Shown one piece after another: positions 7,773 through 18,069 of a stretch of DNA of 64,000 nucleotides. Position numbers and translations under genes: made by a program. Origin of the DNA: Pseudomonas frederiksbergensis (GTDB lineage: Bacteria > Pseudomonadota > Gammaproteobacteria > Pseudomonadales > Pseudomonadaceae); NCBI RefSeq assembly GCF_003732665.1, contig NZ_MOBP01000012.1:1-64000 (forward strand). Reading direction: 5' to 3'. Each line of letters opens with the position of its first letter. The stretch's first letter is position 1. Under the pieces are notes generated by a model. That model did not search any database. It was not told where the DNA came from and worked only from the letters and a program-made list of their open reading frames with translations.

Positions 7773-8048
7773 TCAATCCCGATAAAACACCTGCACCAGG
7801 TGATAGCCAAACTTGCTCTTGATCGGCCCATGCACCACCCGCAGCGGTTTCTTGAAAATCACCGCATCAATCACGCCGACCATCTGCCCCGGCCGCACTT
7901 CACCCAAGTCGCCGCCGCGCTTGCCGGACGGGCAGGTGGAGTACTTTTTGGCCAGCACATCGAAGGCTTCGCCCTTGGCGATGCGTTGTTTGAGCTGTTC
8001 GGCTTCTTCCGAGGTTTTCACCAGGATATGGCGGGCTTGAGCTTTCAT
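7773..8048 (-). CDS. Single-domain parvulin peptidyl-prolyl cis-trans isomerase (PpiC type)
   Basis: A 91-residue protein that is just one parvulin domain. Family motifs are QARHILVKT at the N-terminus, FDVLAKKYSTCPSGKRGGDLG in the middle and GPIKSKFGYHLVQV at the C-terminus. It catalyses cis-trans isomerisation of X-Pro bonds and has no signal peptide, so it works in the cytoplasm. A second protein of the same build is encoded at 23747-24028. The gene is convergent with the sugar kinase gene and ends beside a REP hairpin. Client proteins are unknown. Confidence 0.9.
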   Translation of the reverse strand: MKAQARHILVKTSEEAEQLKQRIAKGEAFDVLAKKYSTCPSGKRGGDLGEVRPGQMVGVIDAVIFKKPLRVVHGPIKSKFGYHLVQVFYRD

Positions 8049-8114
8049 TAGGCAGACCTTGTAACGGTGGTGGGCTATGTCGGGGGGAGCGGGGGCGCGG
8101 GATTATGCCTTAAC

Positions 8115-10652
8115 TCACTCCGGTTGGCCGATCATCGTGCGAATCTTGTTGGCCAGCAGGTCGATGGAAAACGGCTTGGCCACCATGTCCATGCCTTCCT
8201 CCAGAAAGCCCTGGCGCTCGGCGGCTTTCTCGGCGTAACCGGTCATGAACAGCACTTTGAGGTCCGGGCGATGCTGACGGGCGATTTCCGCCAGTTGCCG
8301 GCCGTTCATCCCCGGCAGGCCGACATCGGTCACCAACAGATCCACCCGTAAATCGGATTCGAGCAAGGGCAGGGCGGCCCTGGCGTCTTCGGCTTCGTGG
8401 GCGTGATAGCCCAATTCATTCAGCAAATCGAGCACCAGCATGCGCACCGCCGGGTCGTCTTCCACCAGCACCACGGTTTCCCCGGCAATCGCCGAAGGCG
8501 CGTCGCCGCTGACCGGCAGCAACGTGTCCTGGGGCGCGCCGAGGTGCAGGCGCGGCAAGTACAGGCGCACGCAGGTGCCCTGGTCCGGCACGCTGTCGAT
8601 GCTGGCATGGCCGCCGGATTGCTGGGCGAAACCGTAGATCATCGACAAGCCCAAACCCGTGCCCTGGCCGATGGGTTTGGTGGTGAAGAACGGATCGAAG
8701 GCCTTGGCCAGCACCGACGGCGTCATGCCGGTGCCGTTGTCGCTGACGGCGATCATCAAGTAATCCCCGGCCTTCACCGACTCCAGCGGCGTGAGGTCGC
8801 TGCCGTCGAGATAGACATTGGCGGTTTCGATCAGCAAGCGGCCGCCATCGGGCATCGCGTCCCGAGCGTTGATCACTAGGTTGAGCAGGGCGTTTTCCAA
8901 TTGGCTGACGTCGGTGCTCACCGGCCACACCTCGTCGGCCAGTTGCAGCACCAGTTCGATATGGTCGCCCTTGGTGCGGCTGAGCAAGTCTTCCAGGGAA
9001 TGGATCAGCTCATTGGCGTTCAGGGGTTTGCGGTCCAGGGATTGGCGACGGGAGAACGCCAGCAGACGATGGGTCAGGGCCGCGGCGCGATTGGCCGATG
9101 ACACCGCCGCTTCGGTGAAACGCCCGATCTCGGCGGCGCGGCCATCGGCAATATAACGCTGCATCAGGTCGAGGCTGCCGATGATCCCGGTGAGCATGTT
9201 GTTGAAGTCATGGGCGATGCCGCCGGTGAGCTGGCCGACCGCTTCCATTTTCTGCGCATGGCGTAGCGCATCCTCGGCACGCTCGCGCTCGAACATCTCG
9301 TTTTGCAGGCGCTGGTTGGCCTCGGCCAGTTGCTGGGTGCGGGCGATCACGCGTTCTTCGAGGGTTTCATTGAGGTTGCGCAGGGCTTCTTCGGTCTGTT
9401 TGCGCTCGGTTTCATCGATCACGAAGATGTAAAAACCGTTGACCGCGCCGTCCGCACCGTGGCGCGGCAGGTAATTCATCAGGGCGCTGCGAATGCTGCC
9501 GTCACGGTGCGCGGCGTCGATGCTGAACGAACAGGGCCGGCCGGCCAGCGCCTCGGCGATGTACTCGGCGCGCAAAGCATAGGCTTCATCGCCGAGCACT
9601 TCCTGGATGGTCTTGCCGAACAGCTCCTGGGGCGTCAGGCCGTACCAGTCGAGGTACGCGGCGTTGTTCAGGCGAAAGCGTTCTTCGCGGTCGACGTAGC
9701 TGATCAGGATCGGCATCGCGTTGATGATCAACTGCAACTCGGTCTGGCTCTGGCGCAGGGCTTGTTCGGTGTTTTTGCGTTCGGTCAGGTCCAGGGCGGC
9801 GCCGAGGAAACGCATCGGCCGGCCATGGTGATCCTTGTAGCAGCGACCCCGGGCGAACACCCAGCGCAGCTCACCGTCGGGTTGCAGCAGGCGATATTCC
9901 TCGGCGTACTCGGTGCCGTGGGTGATGCAATGCTTGATGCTGCGCGCCACCATGCCGCGGTCTTCCGGGTGCACGCCATGCAGGTACTCGCTGATCGGCA
10001 ATTGACTGGCCTTGGCCGGGTCGACGCCGTGCAGTTGCGCAAAGTGCGCGTCGGCGATAAAGCGGTCTTCGCCAATGTCCCAATCCCAGGTGCCGACCGC
10101 GTCGGTGGCGGCCAAGGCCAGTTGCAGGCGTTGTTCGGTTTCTTTCTGGGCCTTGAGGCTGGCGGCGGAGCGCTGTTCGAGTTCGAGGGCGATGCGCCGT
10201 CGTTCGTTGGTTTCGATGGCGGTGACCAGAATCCCGGCGACCTCGGCGTCTTCATCGCGGATCGGGCTGTAGGTCAAGTCCAGCCAGAAGTCCGAATCTC
10301 GTCCGTCGCGTTGTAGGGTAAAGCGCTGTTCGCTGTAGGTCCGCACTTGGCCCTGTAGGACGGCGCTGTAGATCGGGTCGGTAAAGTCTTTTAATTCAGG
10401 CCAGATTTGGTGCGTAGGCTGTCCGAAAGCGTGTGGATGCTTGCTGCCGCACAGCAGGGCGAAGCCGTCGTTGTAGATTTGCGTGAGTTGCGGCCCCCAC
10501 AACAAGAGCATGGGCATCGGCGAATGAATCACGATGTCCACCGCGGTGCGCAAGCTCTGCGGCCAGGTACTGGCGGCGCCCAAGGGGCTGCGGCTCCAGT
10601 CCAGTCGGGCGATCAGGGCCTGGGCATCGCTGCCGGTCGGTGATGCGTTCAT
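8115..10652 (-). CDS. Soluble hybrid sensor histidine kinase with PAS domains and a receiver domain
   Basis: An 845-residue kinase without membrane helices. Relative to the longer frame beginning five residues earlier, the order is: N-terminal PAS-like sensor (about 36-155), PAS/PAC (176-295), PAS/PAC (305-425), coiled coil (425-470), HisKA with the phospho-histidine in GGIAHDFNN (H486), HATPase (N-box NLVINARDAM, G-boxes DNGTGM and GQGTGLGL), and a receiver domain (731-848) with phospho-acceptor D781 in VTDVGLPG. It should sense a cytoplasmic cue and relay phosphate internally to its receiver. No partner regulator is adjacent. I chose the ATG at 10652 because AGGA lies seven bases upstream; the ATG at 10667 lacks such a site. 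Confidence 0.88.
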   Translation of the reverse strand: MNASPTGSDAQALIARLDWSRSPLGAASTWPQSLRTAVDIVIHSPMPMLLLWGPQLTQIYNDGFALLCGSKHPHAFGQPTHQIWPELKDFTDPIYSAVLQGQVRTYSEQRFTLQRDGRDSDFWLDLTYSPIRDEDAEVAGILVTAIETNERRRIALELEQRSAASLKAQKETEQRLQLALAATDAVGTWDWDIGEDRFIADAHFAQLHGVDPAKASQLPISEYLHGVHPEDRGMVARSIKHCITHGTEYAEEYRLLQPDGELRWVFARGRCYKDHHGRPMRFLGAALDLTERKNTEQALRQSQTELQLIINAMPILISYVDREERFRLNNAAYLDWYGLTPQELFGKTIQEVLGDEAYALRAEYIAEALAGRPCSFSIDAAHRDGSIRSALMNYLPRHGADGAVNGFYIFVIDETERKQTEEALRNLNETLEERVIARTQQLAEANQRLQNEMFERERAEDALRHAQKMEAVGQLTGGIAHDFNNMLTGIIGSLDLMQRYIADGRAAEIGRFTEAAVSSANRAAALTHRLLAFSRRQSLDRKPLNANELIHSLEDLLSRTKGDHIELVLQLADEVWPVSTDVSQLENALLNLVINARDAMPDGGRLLIETANVYLDGSDLTPLESVKAGDYLMIAVSDNGTGMTPSVLAKAFDPFFTTKPIGQGTGLGLSMIYGFAQQSGGHASIDSVPDQGTCVRLYLPRLHLGAPQDTLLPVSGDAPSAIAGETVVLVEDDPAVRMLVLDLLNELGYHAHEAEDARAALPLLESDLRVDLLVTDVGLPGMNGRQLAEIARQHRPDLKVLFMTGYAEKAAERQGFLEEGMDMVAKPFSIDLLANKIRTMIGQPE

Positions 10653-10783
10653 CAAGATGTCCTGCATGTCAGTCGGTGTGGCGACGTCTACTATCCTTGC
10701 AAGGTGGTAGACGCTGGATGGTCCGATGCGTCACGGTTTCGGGCCATATCTGTTCATTGAATGCTTCGCGGGTGCTTTTTGCC

Positions 10784-11893
10784 ATGGAAATCGATTTATT
10801 GTTGCGGCAACTGGCCAGCCAGGAGGGTTCCGATCTTTACCTCTCCACGGGTGCGCCACCCAGCGCACGGTTCGACGGTGTGCTCAAACCCTTGTCCGAT
10901 CAGCGGTTCAAACCGGGGGAAATCGCGGCCATCGCCGAGTCCATCATGGACGCCGAACAGCGTCTGGAGTTCGATCGGGATTTGGAAATGAACCTGGCCA
11001 TCTCCCTGGCCGGGGTCGGACGCTTCCGCATCAACCTGTTCAAACAGCGCAACGACGTGTCGATCGTGGCGCGCAACATCAAACTCGACATCCCGCGATT
11101 CGAAGACCTCAACCTGCCGCCGGTGCTGCTGGAAACGGTGATGCTCAAGCAAGGGCTGATGCTGTTCGTCGGCGCCACCGATTCGGGCAAGTCCACGTCC
11201 CTGGCAGCCCTGATCGACTACCGTAACCGCCACAGCAGCGGCCATATCATCACCATCGAAGACCCGGTGGAGTACATCCATCGCCACAAGAAATCGATCA
11301 TCAACCAGCGGGAAGTAGGGGTCGATACCCGCAGCTTTCACGCCGCGTTGAAAAACACCCTGCGCCAGGCCCCGGACGTGGTGCTGATCGGCGAAATCCG
11401 TGACCGCGAAACCATGGAACACGCCCTGACTTTTGCCGACACTGGCCATCTGGTGATCTCTACCCTGCATGCCCACAACGCCAACCAGGCCCTGGATCGC
11501 ATCATCAACTTCTTCCCGCAAGAGCGCCGGGAACAACTGCTGCATGACCTGGGCAACAACCTCAAGGCGTTCGTCTCCCAGCGCCTGGTGCGCACCCTCG
11601 ACGGGCAACGCCGGGCGGCGGTGGAGGTGATGCTCGGCACGCCGACCATCGCCGACCTGATCCGGCGTAACGAGTTTGATGAGCTGAAGGGGATCATGGA
11701 AAAGTCAGTGGAATTGGGGATGCAGACGTTTGATGGCGCACTTTACGGGTTAGTTGTGGACGGGGCGATCAGCGAGGATGAGGCGTTGAAGCATGCGGAC
11801 TCGGTGAATAATTTGCGGTTGCGGTTGAAGCTTCACACCGATACATCGCCCACAACCCAGCCACCGCGCGGGGAATGGGGGCTCATGGATTAA
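10784..11893 (+). CDS. PilT/PilU-family type IV pilus retraction-type ATPase
   Basis: A 369-residue secretion-type ATPase. Walker A reads GATDSGKST near residue 132, the Asp box/Walker B region is DVVLIGEIRDRETMEHAL, and the His box is ISTLHAHNANQALDRIINFFP. The last segment is especially PilU-like, and the length is close to PilU (about 380) rather than PilT (about 345). It would power disassembly or modulation of a type IV pilus from the inner-membrane side. No pilus genes are adjacent, so this is a stand-alone copy and its partner machine is unknown. The start at 10784 gives the family N-terminus MEIDLLLRQLAS; the longer frame from 10640 overlaps the sensor kinase gene. Confidence 0.87.
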   Translation: MEIDLLLRQLASQEGSDLYLSTGAPPSARFDGVLKPLSDQRFKPGEIAAIAESIMDAEQRLEFDRDLEMNLAISLAGVGRFRINLFKQRNDVSIVARNIKLDIPRFEDLNLPPVLLETVMLKQGLMLFVGATDSGKSTSLAALIDYRNRHSSGHIITIEDPVEYIHRHKKSIINQREVGVDTRSFHAALKNTLRQAPDVVLIGEIRDRETMEHALTFADTGHLVISTLHAHNANQALDRIINFFPQERREQLLHDLGNNLKAFVSQRLVRTLDGQRRAAVEVMLGTPTIADLIRRNEFDELKGIMEKSVELGMQTFDGALYGLVVDGAISEDEALKHADSVNNLRLRLKLHTDTSPTTQPPRGEWGLMD

Positions 11894-11901
11894 CACCATC
11901 T

Positions 11902-11993
11902 CCCCGTAGGAGCTGCCGAAGGCTGCGATCTTTTGATCTTGATGTTAAGAAGCAAGATCAAAAGATCGCAGCCTTCGGCAGCTCCTACGGGGG
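11902..11993. repeat. Long palindromic repeat, likely bidirectional terminator
   Basis: CCCCGTAGGAGCTGCCGAAG and onward to GATCTT is repeated in inverted orientation from AAGATC to GCTCCTACGGGG, giving a stem of nearly 40 bp with a short loop around 11941-11953. It belongs to a different Pseudomonas repeat family from the REP copies above. It lies exactly between the convergent pilus ATPase and acetoacetyl-CoA synthetase genes. Confidence 0.88.
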
Positions 11994-12000
11994 AGGGCGT

Positions 12001-13956
<1,956 letters not shown>

Positions 13957-13986
13957 GGCTTGCCTCTTGTTCTGCCTTCAGATCCA

Positions 13987-14051
13987 TTCGCGGGCAAGCC
14001 TCGCTCCTACAGAAACGGTGGGCTCCTGTAGGAGCGAGGCTTGCCCGCGAA
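13987..14051. repeat. REP-type palindrome, variant family
   Basis: TTCGCGGGCAAGCCTCGCTC pairs with GAGCGAGGCTTGCCCGCGAA around a loop containing CAGAAACGGTGGGCTCCTG. It is the CGGGCAAGCCTCGC variant rather than the CGAGCAAGCCCGC type. It lies between the dehydrogenase and aacS genes within one transcription direction. Confidence 0.9.
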
Positions 14052-14077
14052 GAACGATAACGCGGTCAATTGGTTGA

Positions 14078-14851
14078 TTACTGCGCCAACCACCCACCAT
14101 CAATATTCCACGCCGCGCCCCGCACCTGGCTGCCGGCCTCGCTGCACAAAAACAACACCAGTTCACCCAGTTGCGGCGGGGTCACGAATTCCAGCGACGG
14201 CTGCTTCTCGGCCAGCAAATCATGCTGCGCCTGCTGCGGGTCGATCCCGGTGGCCGCACGATCGTCGATCTGCTTCTGCACCAACGGCGTCAAAACCCAG
14301 CCCGGGCAGATGGCGTTGCAGGTCACTTGGGTGGTTGCGGTTTCCAGGCCAACCACTTTGGTCAACCCAATCACCCCATGCTTGGCGGCGACGTACGCGG
14401 CTTTGCCCACCGAACCAACCTGCCCATGCACCGAGGCGATGTTGATGATCCGCCCCCAGTTCTTGGCGCGCATGCGTGGCAGGCATAGGCGAGTGCTGTG
14501 GAACACCGATGACAAGTTGATCGCGATAATCGAATCCCAGCGCTCCAGCGGAAAGTCCTCCACCGCCGCCACATGCTGAATTCCGGCATTGTTCACCAGA
14601 ATGTCGACACCGCCGAACTCACGCTCGGCGTAGGCGATCATCTCGGCGATTTCCTCGGGTTTGCTGACGTCCGCCGGGTGATGCCCGACCTTGCCGCCAA
14701 ACTGCTGCACTTCGGCAATCACCTTCGATGCATCGCCGAAACCATTGAGAACCACGTTGGCGCCTGCCTTGGCCAGGCTCAGGGCGATGCCCAAGCCGAT
14801 ACCGCTGGTGGAGCCGGTGACCAATGCGGTCTTGCCAGTCAGATTTGTCAT
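14078..14851 (-). CDS. bdhA: 3-hydroxybutyrate dehydrogenase (SDR family)
   Basis: A 257-residue short-chain dehydrogenase. The NAD-binding motif is GSTSGIG near residue 13, the NNAG motif is at NNAGIQHV, and the catalytic Ser and Tyr-x-x-x-Lys appear in INIASVHG and AAYVAAK. The HVAAVEDFP and LVQKQIDDRA segments are typical of D-3-hydroxybutyrate dehydrogenases, which oxidise 3-hydroxybutyrate to acetoacetate with NAD. I use the ATG at 14851 (GAGG five bases upstream) rather than the frame's first ATG at 14866, which would overlap the permease gene. It lies seven bases after the permease stop and is co-transcribed with it. Confidence 0.92.
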   Translation of the reverse strand: MTNLTGKTALVTGSTSGIGLGIALSLAKAGANVVLNGFGDASKVIAEVQQFGGKVGHHPADVSKPEEIAEMIAYAEREFGGVDILVNNAGIQHVAAVEDFPLERWDSIIAINLSSVFHSTRLCLPRMRAKNWGRIINIASVHGQVGSVGKAAYVAAKHGVIGLTKVVGLETATTQVTCNAICPGWVLTPLVQKQIDDRAATGIDPQQAQHDLLAEKQPSLEFVTPPQLGELVLFLCSEAGSQVRGAAWNIDGGWLAQ

Positions 14852-14858
14852 GAATACC

Positions 14859-16250
14859 TCACACAATGCCAGTGGCGTAGAAAGTACCGATCACCACAAA
14901 AACCGCCAGGGTCTTGATCAGCGTAATACAGAAAATGTCTTTGTAGGCTTCGCGGTGGGTCAGGCCGGTGACCGCGAGCAAGGTAATCACCGCGCCGTTG
15001 TGCGGCAGAGTGTCCATGCCTCCGCTGGCCATGGCCGCGACCCGGTGCAGTACTTCCAGCGGAATATTGGCGGCATGGGCTGCGGCGATGAAGTCATTGG
15101 CCATCGCCGCGAGAGCGATGCTCATGCCGCCCGACGCGGAACCGGTGATACCGGCCAGCAGGGTCACGGTAATCGCTTCGTTGACCAGCGGGTTGGGAAT
15201 GCTTTTCAACCAGTCGGCCAGCACCAGAAAGCCGGGCAAGGACGCGATCACCGCGCCAAAACCGTATTCCGAGGCAGTGTTCATCGCCGCCAGCAGTGCG
15301 CCGCTGACCGCACTTTTGCTGCCTTCGGCCAGTTTGCTTTTGATCGCTCGGAAGCCGAACGCCAGCACCATGAGGATGCCGATCAGCAGCGCCGCTTGAA
15401 CCGCCCAGATGGCGGTGAGCTTGGCGATCTCGGTGGTCACCGGCGTGGCCATGCCCGGCAGCGCGAGGCTGTGGGTCTTGCCGTACCACTGCGGGATCCA
15501 CTGGGTGAACAGCAGGTTCATGATGCCCACCGCCAGCAGCGGCGACAGGGCGATCCACGGGTTGGGCAGCTTGATGTCTTCGGCGGTTTCCGGCTCGTTA
15601 CGCAACTCGGTGCCATAACCTTCACCGGCGCGCTGGGCCTTGTTGCGCTGGCGCTGGAGGAACAGCATGCCGGTGCAGAACACGAAAATCGTGCCGATCA
15701 AACCCAGCCACGGCGCAGCCCAGGCGGTGGTGTTGAAGAAAGTGCTGGGGATGATGTTCTGGATTTGCGGGGTGCCGGGCAGGGCGTCCATGGTGAAGGA
15801 AAACGCGCCGAGGGCGATGGTCGCCGGGATCAGCCGTTTCGGAATATTGCTCTGACGGAACATTTCGGCGGCAAACGGGTAAACCGCAAACACCACGACA
15901 AACAGCGACACGCCGCCGTAGGTGAGCAGGGCACAGACCAGCACGATCACCAGCATTGCCTGGCGGGTGCCCAATAGCTTGATCGCGGCCGCCACAATGG
16001 AGCGCGAAAAGCCGGACAACTCAATCAGCTTGCCGAACACCGCGCCGAGCAGAAACACCGGGAAATACAGTTTGATGAAGCCGACCATTTTCTCCATGAA
16101 CACCCCGGTAAACGCGGGGGCGACGGCGGATGGGTCGGTGAGCAGAACGGCGCCGAGAGCGGCAATCGGGGCAAAGAGGATAACGCTGTAGCCACGGTAG
16201 GCAGCCAGCATCAGCAGCGCGAGGGCTGCCAAGGCAATGATCACACTCAT
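14859..16250 (-). CDS. GntP-family permease, probable 3-hydroxybutyrate transporter
   Basis: A 463-residue membrane protein with about 12 hydrophobic helices of the GntP/gluconate:H+ symporter family. Motifs such as PVFLLGAVFGKLIELSGFSRSI (written here in part), FTMDALPGTPQIQN and ITGSASGGMSIAL fit the subgroup found beside bdhA genes rather than gluconate transporters. It likely imports 3-hydroxybutyrate or acetoacetate by proton symport. The ATG at 16250 has AGGAG eight bases upstream. A sigma-54 promoter at 16310-16325 and an activator gene at 16527-17951 precede it, so it is probably the first gene of the induced operon with bdhA and aacS. Confidence 0.88.
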   Translation of the reverse strand: MSVIIALAALALLMLAAYRGYSVILFAPIAALGAVLLTDPSAVAPAFTGVFMEKMVGFIKLYFPVFLLGAVFGKLIELSGFSRSIVAAAIKLLGTRQAMLVIVLVCALLTYGGVSLFVVVFAVYPFAAEMFRQSNIPKRLIPATIALGAFSFTMDALPGTPQIQNIIPSTFFNTTAWAAPWLGLIGTIFVFCTGMLFLQRQRNKAQRAGEGYGTELRNEPETAEDIKLPNPWIALSPLLAVGIMNLLFTQWIPQWYGKTHSLALPGMATPVTTEIAKLTAIWAVQAALLIGILMVLAFGFRAIKSKLAEGSKSAVSGALLAAMNTASEYGFGAVIASLPGFLVLADWLKSIPNPLVNEAITVTLLAGITGSASGGMSIALAAMANDFIAAAHAANIPLEVLHRVAAMASGGMDTLPHNGAVITLLAVTGLTHREAYKDIFCITLIKTLAVFVVIGTFYATGIV

Positions 16251-16309
16251 GGGTGTGTCTCCTGGGATTGTTATTTTTGTAGGGTGGATCTTTTGTGGGA
16301 GAGGGCTTT

Positions 16310-16325
16310 AGCGGGAATCGTGCCA
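16310..16325 (-). promoter_or_regulatory. Sigma-54 (-24/-12) promoter of the 3-hydroxybutyrate operon
   Basis: Read on the minus strand the site is TGGCACGATTCCCGCT. The -24 part TGGCACG matches the consensus exactly and GC follows at the proper -12 spacing; only the two T residues before that GC are replaced by CC. Transcription would start near 16298, about 48 bases before the permease ATG. The sigma-54 activator encoded upstream is the expected partner. Confidence 0.75.
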
Positions 16326-16426
16326 ATCGATTAAGTAGTTGAAATTTAAGGAATAAATGTTTTTTTGGACGAATGGTTTGAGTTGTTTGTCTCGGTTTTG
16401 AGATGTTTGTTGGCTGGGATGGCCTC

Positions 16427-16490
16427 TTCGCGAGCAAGCCCGCTCCCACATTGAAACGCGATCCCATGTGGGAGCGGGCTTGCTCGCGAA
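16427..16490. repeat. REP element (copy 4)
   Basis: TTCGCGAGCAAGCCCGCTCC and its complement flank a loop with ATTGAAACGCGATCCC. It lies between the activator gene and the sigma-54 promoter, so it can isolate the permease promoter from read-through. Confidence 0.9.
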
Positions 16491-16526
16491 GCTTTTGATC
16501 TTCTCTAAATATAGACACAAGTCTCT

Positions 16527-17951
16527 TTATTGAGACTCTGCAATCCCCAGCGCCACCATTTTCTTATACAACGTCGACCGACCCAGCCCCAACCGCGCCG
16601 CCGCTTCAATCACTTTGCCCCCGCATTGCGCCAGGGCAGATTCAATCAACTGCCGATCAAATCGCTCCCGAGCCTCACTGAACGTCTCATGGCCGACGGA
16701 CTCAATCGCCTGCGCCACCACCCGCGTCACCGGGGTAAACGTCCCAATCGCCGCTCGGATATCGTCTGCATTCAACATCAAGTCATCACTGAGCAACGCC
16801 GCCCGTTCCAGCACATTACGCAGCTCACGAATATTCCCGGGCCAGGCGTGCTGGCCCAGCAACTCCAGGGCTTCGCGATTCAATTCATGCTGACTGCGCA
16901 GGTCTTCAAGGATCGCTTCGCTGAGGGCGGGAATGTCGTCGAGGCGGTCACGCAGCGGTGGCACCTGGATCGGCAGGACATTGAGGCGGTAGTACAAATC
17001 CGCACGAAATTCGCCGCGCTTGATCGCCGCTTCCAGGTCGGTGGAGGTGGCGGCAATCACCCGCACATCGCTCTGGATCACTTCGTTGGAGCCCACCGGC
17101 TCGAATTCTTTTTCCTGCAACACCCGCAGCAACTTGCTTTGCAGGGGCAGGGGCATATCGCCGATTTCATCGAGAAATAAAGTGCCGCCCTGGGCGATCT
17201 GCAACTTGCCGACCCGGCCCTTGCGGTCCGCGCCGGTAAACGCACCAGGTGCGGTGCCGAAGAATTCGGCTTCCAGCAATGCCTCGGGAATCGCCGCGCT
17301 GTTGATGCTGACAAACGCCTTGTGCGCCCGTGGCGAAGCACCGTGGATCGCCTGGGCCAGCAACTCCTTGCCGGTGCCGGTTTCCCCGAGCAGCAACACC
17401 GGCGATTCGGCGCTGGCACTGCGCCGCGCCCGGCGTTTGACTTCCAGGCTGGCGGCGCTGGTGCCGATGAAGTGGGCGAAGTTGTATTTGGTCTGCCGCG
17501 CTCGCAGCAGGGAACGGGTTGAGGCCAGTTCTTCCTGCATGCGCAGGTAACGTTTGAGCATCGGCGACAAACTGCGCAACTCGTCGAACAGGGCAAAACC
17601 GATGGCGCCGATCACCGCGCCGGCATCGTCATGGATCGGCAGGCGCATGACCACCAGCGGCTCCTTGGGGGTGTCCTGCATGTCCAGCAGGATCGGGCGG
17701 CCGGTGCGCACCACTTCCCGCAGCAGGCTGCCGGGGATCACGCTTTCACAAGCCTTGCCGATCGCGACTTGCGCCGACTCCAGGCCGAAACGCCGGGCGT
17801 AGCGTTCGTTCATCCAGACGATATTGGCGTCGCGGTCGACAATCACCGTGCCTTCGCTCGACTGCTCGATGATCTCGAACAGAGAGCGGATCGCCAGCAT
17901 GCGTACGCGCTGGTAGTCCTTCAGGCTTTCGGTGGTGTTCATATCGGTCAT
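16527..17951 (-). CDS. hbcR: Sigma-54-dependent transcriptional activator, HbcR-like
   Basis: A 474-residue enhancer-binding protein. It has a PAS-like sensor (about residues 20-120; SEGTVIVDRDANIVWMNE), an AAA+ domain with Walker A GETGTGKE (189-196), the sigma-54 contact loop GAFTGA (236-241) and Walker B GTLFLDEIGD, and a C-terminal Fis-type helix-turn-helix (AAARLGLGRSTLYKKM). It has no receiver domain, so it responds to a ligand rather than to phosphorylation. In P. aeruginosa the 3-hydroxybutyrate activator HbcR (PA2005) lies beside the permease and bdhA genes, and the arrangement here is the same. The frame from 18017 translates a REP element, so I start at 17951; the ATG at 17942 is also possible. 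Confidence 0.85.
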   Translation of the reverse strand: MTDMNTTESLKDYQRVRMLAIRSLFEIIEQSSEGTVIVDRDANIVWMNERYARRFGLESAQVAIGKACESVIPGSLLREVVRTGRPILLDMQDTPKEPLVVMRLPIHDDAGAVIGAIGFALFDELRSLSPMLKRYLRMQEELASTRSLLRARQTKYNFAHFIGTSAASLEVKRRARRSASAESPVLLLGETGTGKELLAQAIHGASPRAHKAFVSINSAAIPEALLEAEFFGTAPGAFTGADRKGRVGKLQIAQGGTLFLDEIGDMPLPLQSKLLRVLQEKEFEPVGSNEVIQSDVRVIAATSTDLEAAIKRGEFRADLYYRLNVLPIQVPPLRDRLDDIPALSEAILEDLRSQHELNREALELLGQHAWPGNIRELRNVLERAALLSDDLMLNADDIRAAIGTFTPVTRVVAQAIESVGHETFSEARERFDRQLIESALAQCGGKVIEAAARLGLGRSTLYKKMVALGIAESQ

Positions 17952-17982
17952 ATCCGGAGTGTGTGTTGTCTGTTCGGGCCTC

Positions 17983-18047
17983 TTCGCGAGCAAGCCCGCT
18001 CCCACAGGGGAATGCATTTCAAATGTGGGAACGGGCTTGCTCGCGAA
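17983..18047. repeat. REP element (copy 5)
   Basis: TTCGCGAGCAAGCCCGCTCC and an inverted partner with one change (GGGAACGGGCTTGC). It lies between the yejF stop and the start of the sigma-54 activator gene, at the boundary between two same-strand units. Confidence 0.9.
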
Positions 18048-18069
18048 GGCCGCACCTCGGTTTCAAGGC

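Noticed and set aside
9303..10316. Plus-strand frame of 337 codons inside the sensor kinase gene
   Set aside because: Antisense of PAS domains; composition rich in Gln, Val and Gly with no motif or ribosome site.
17952..18017. N-terminal extension of the HbcR-like activator
   Set aside because: It also translates a REP palindrome (SPVGAGLLAK).
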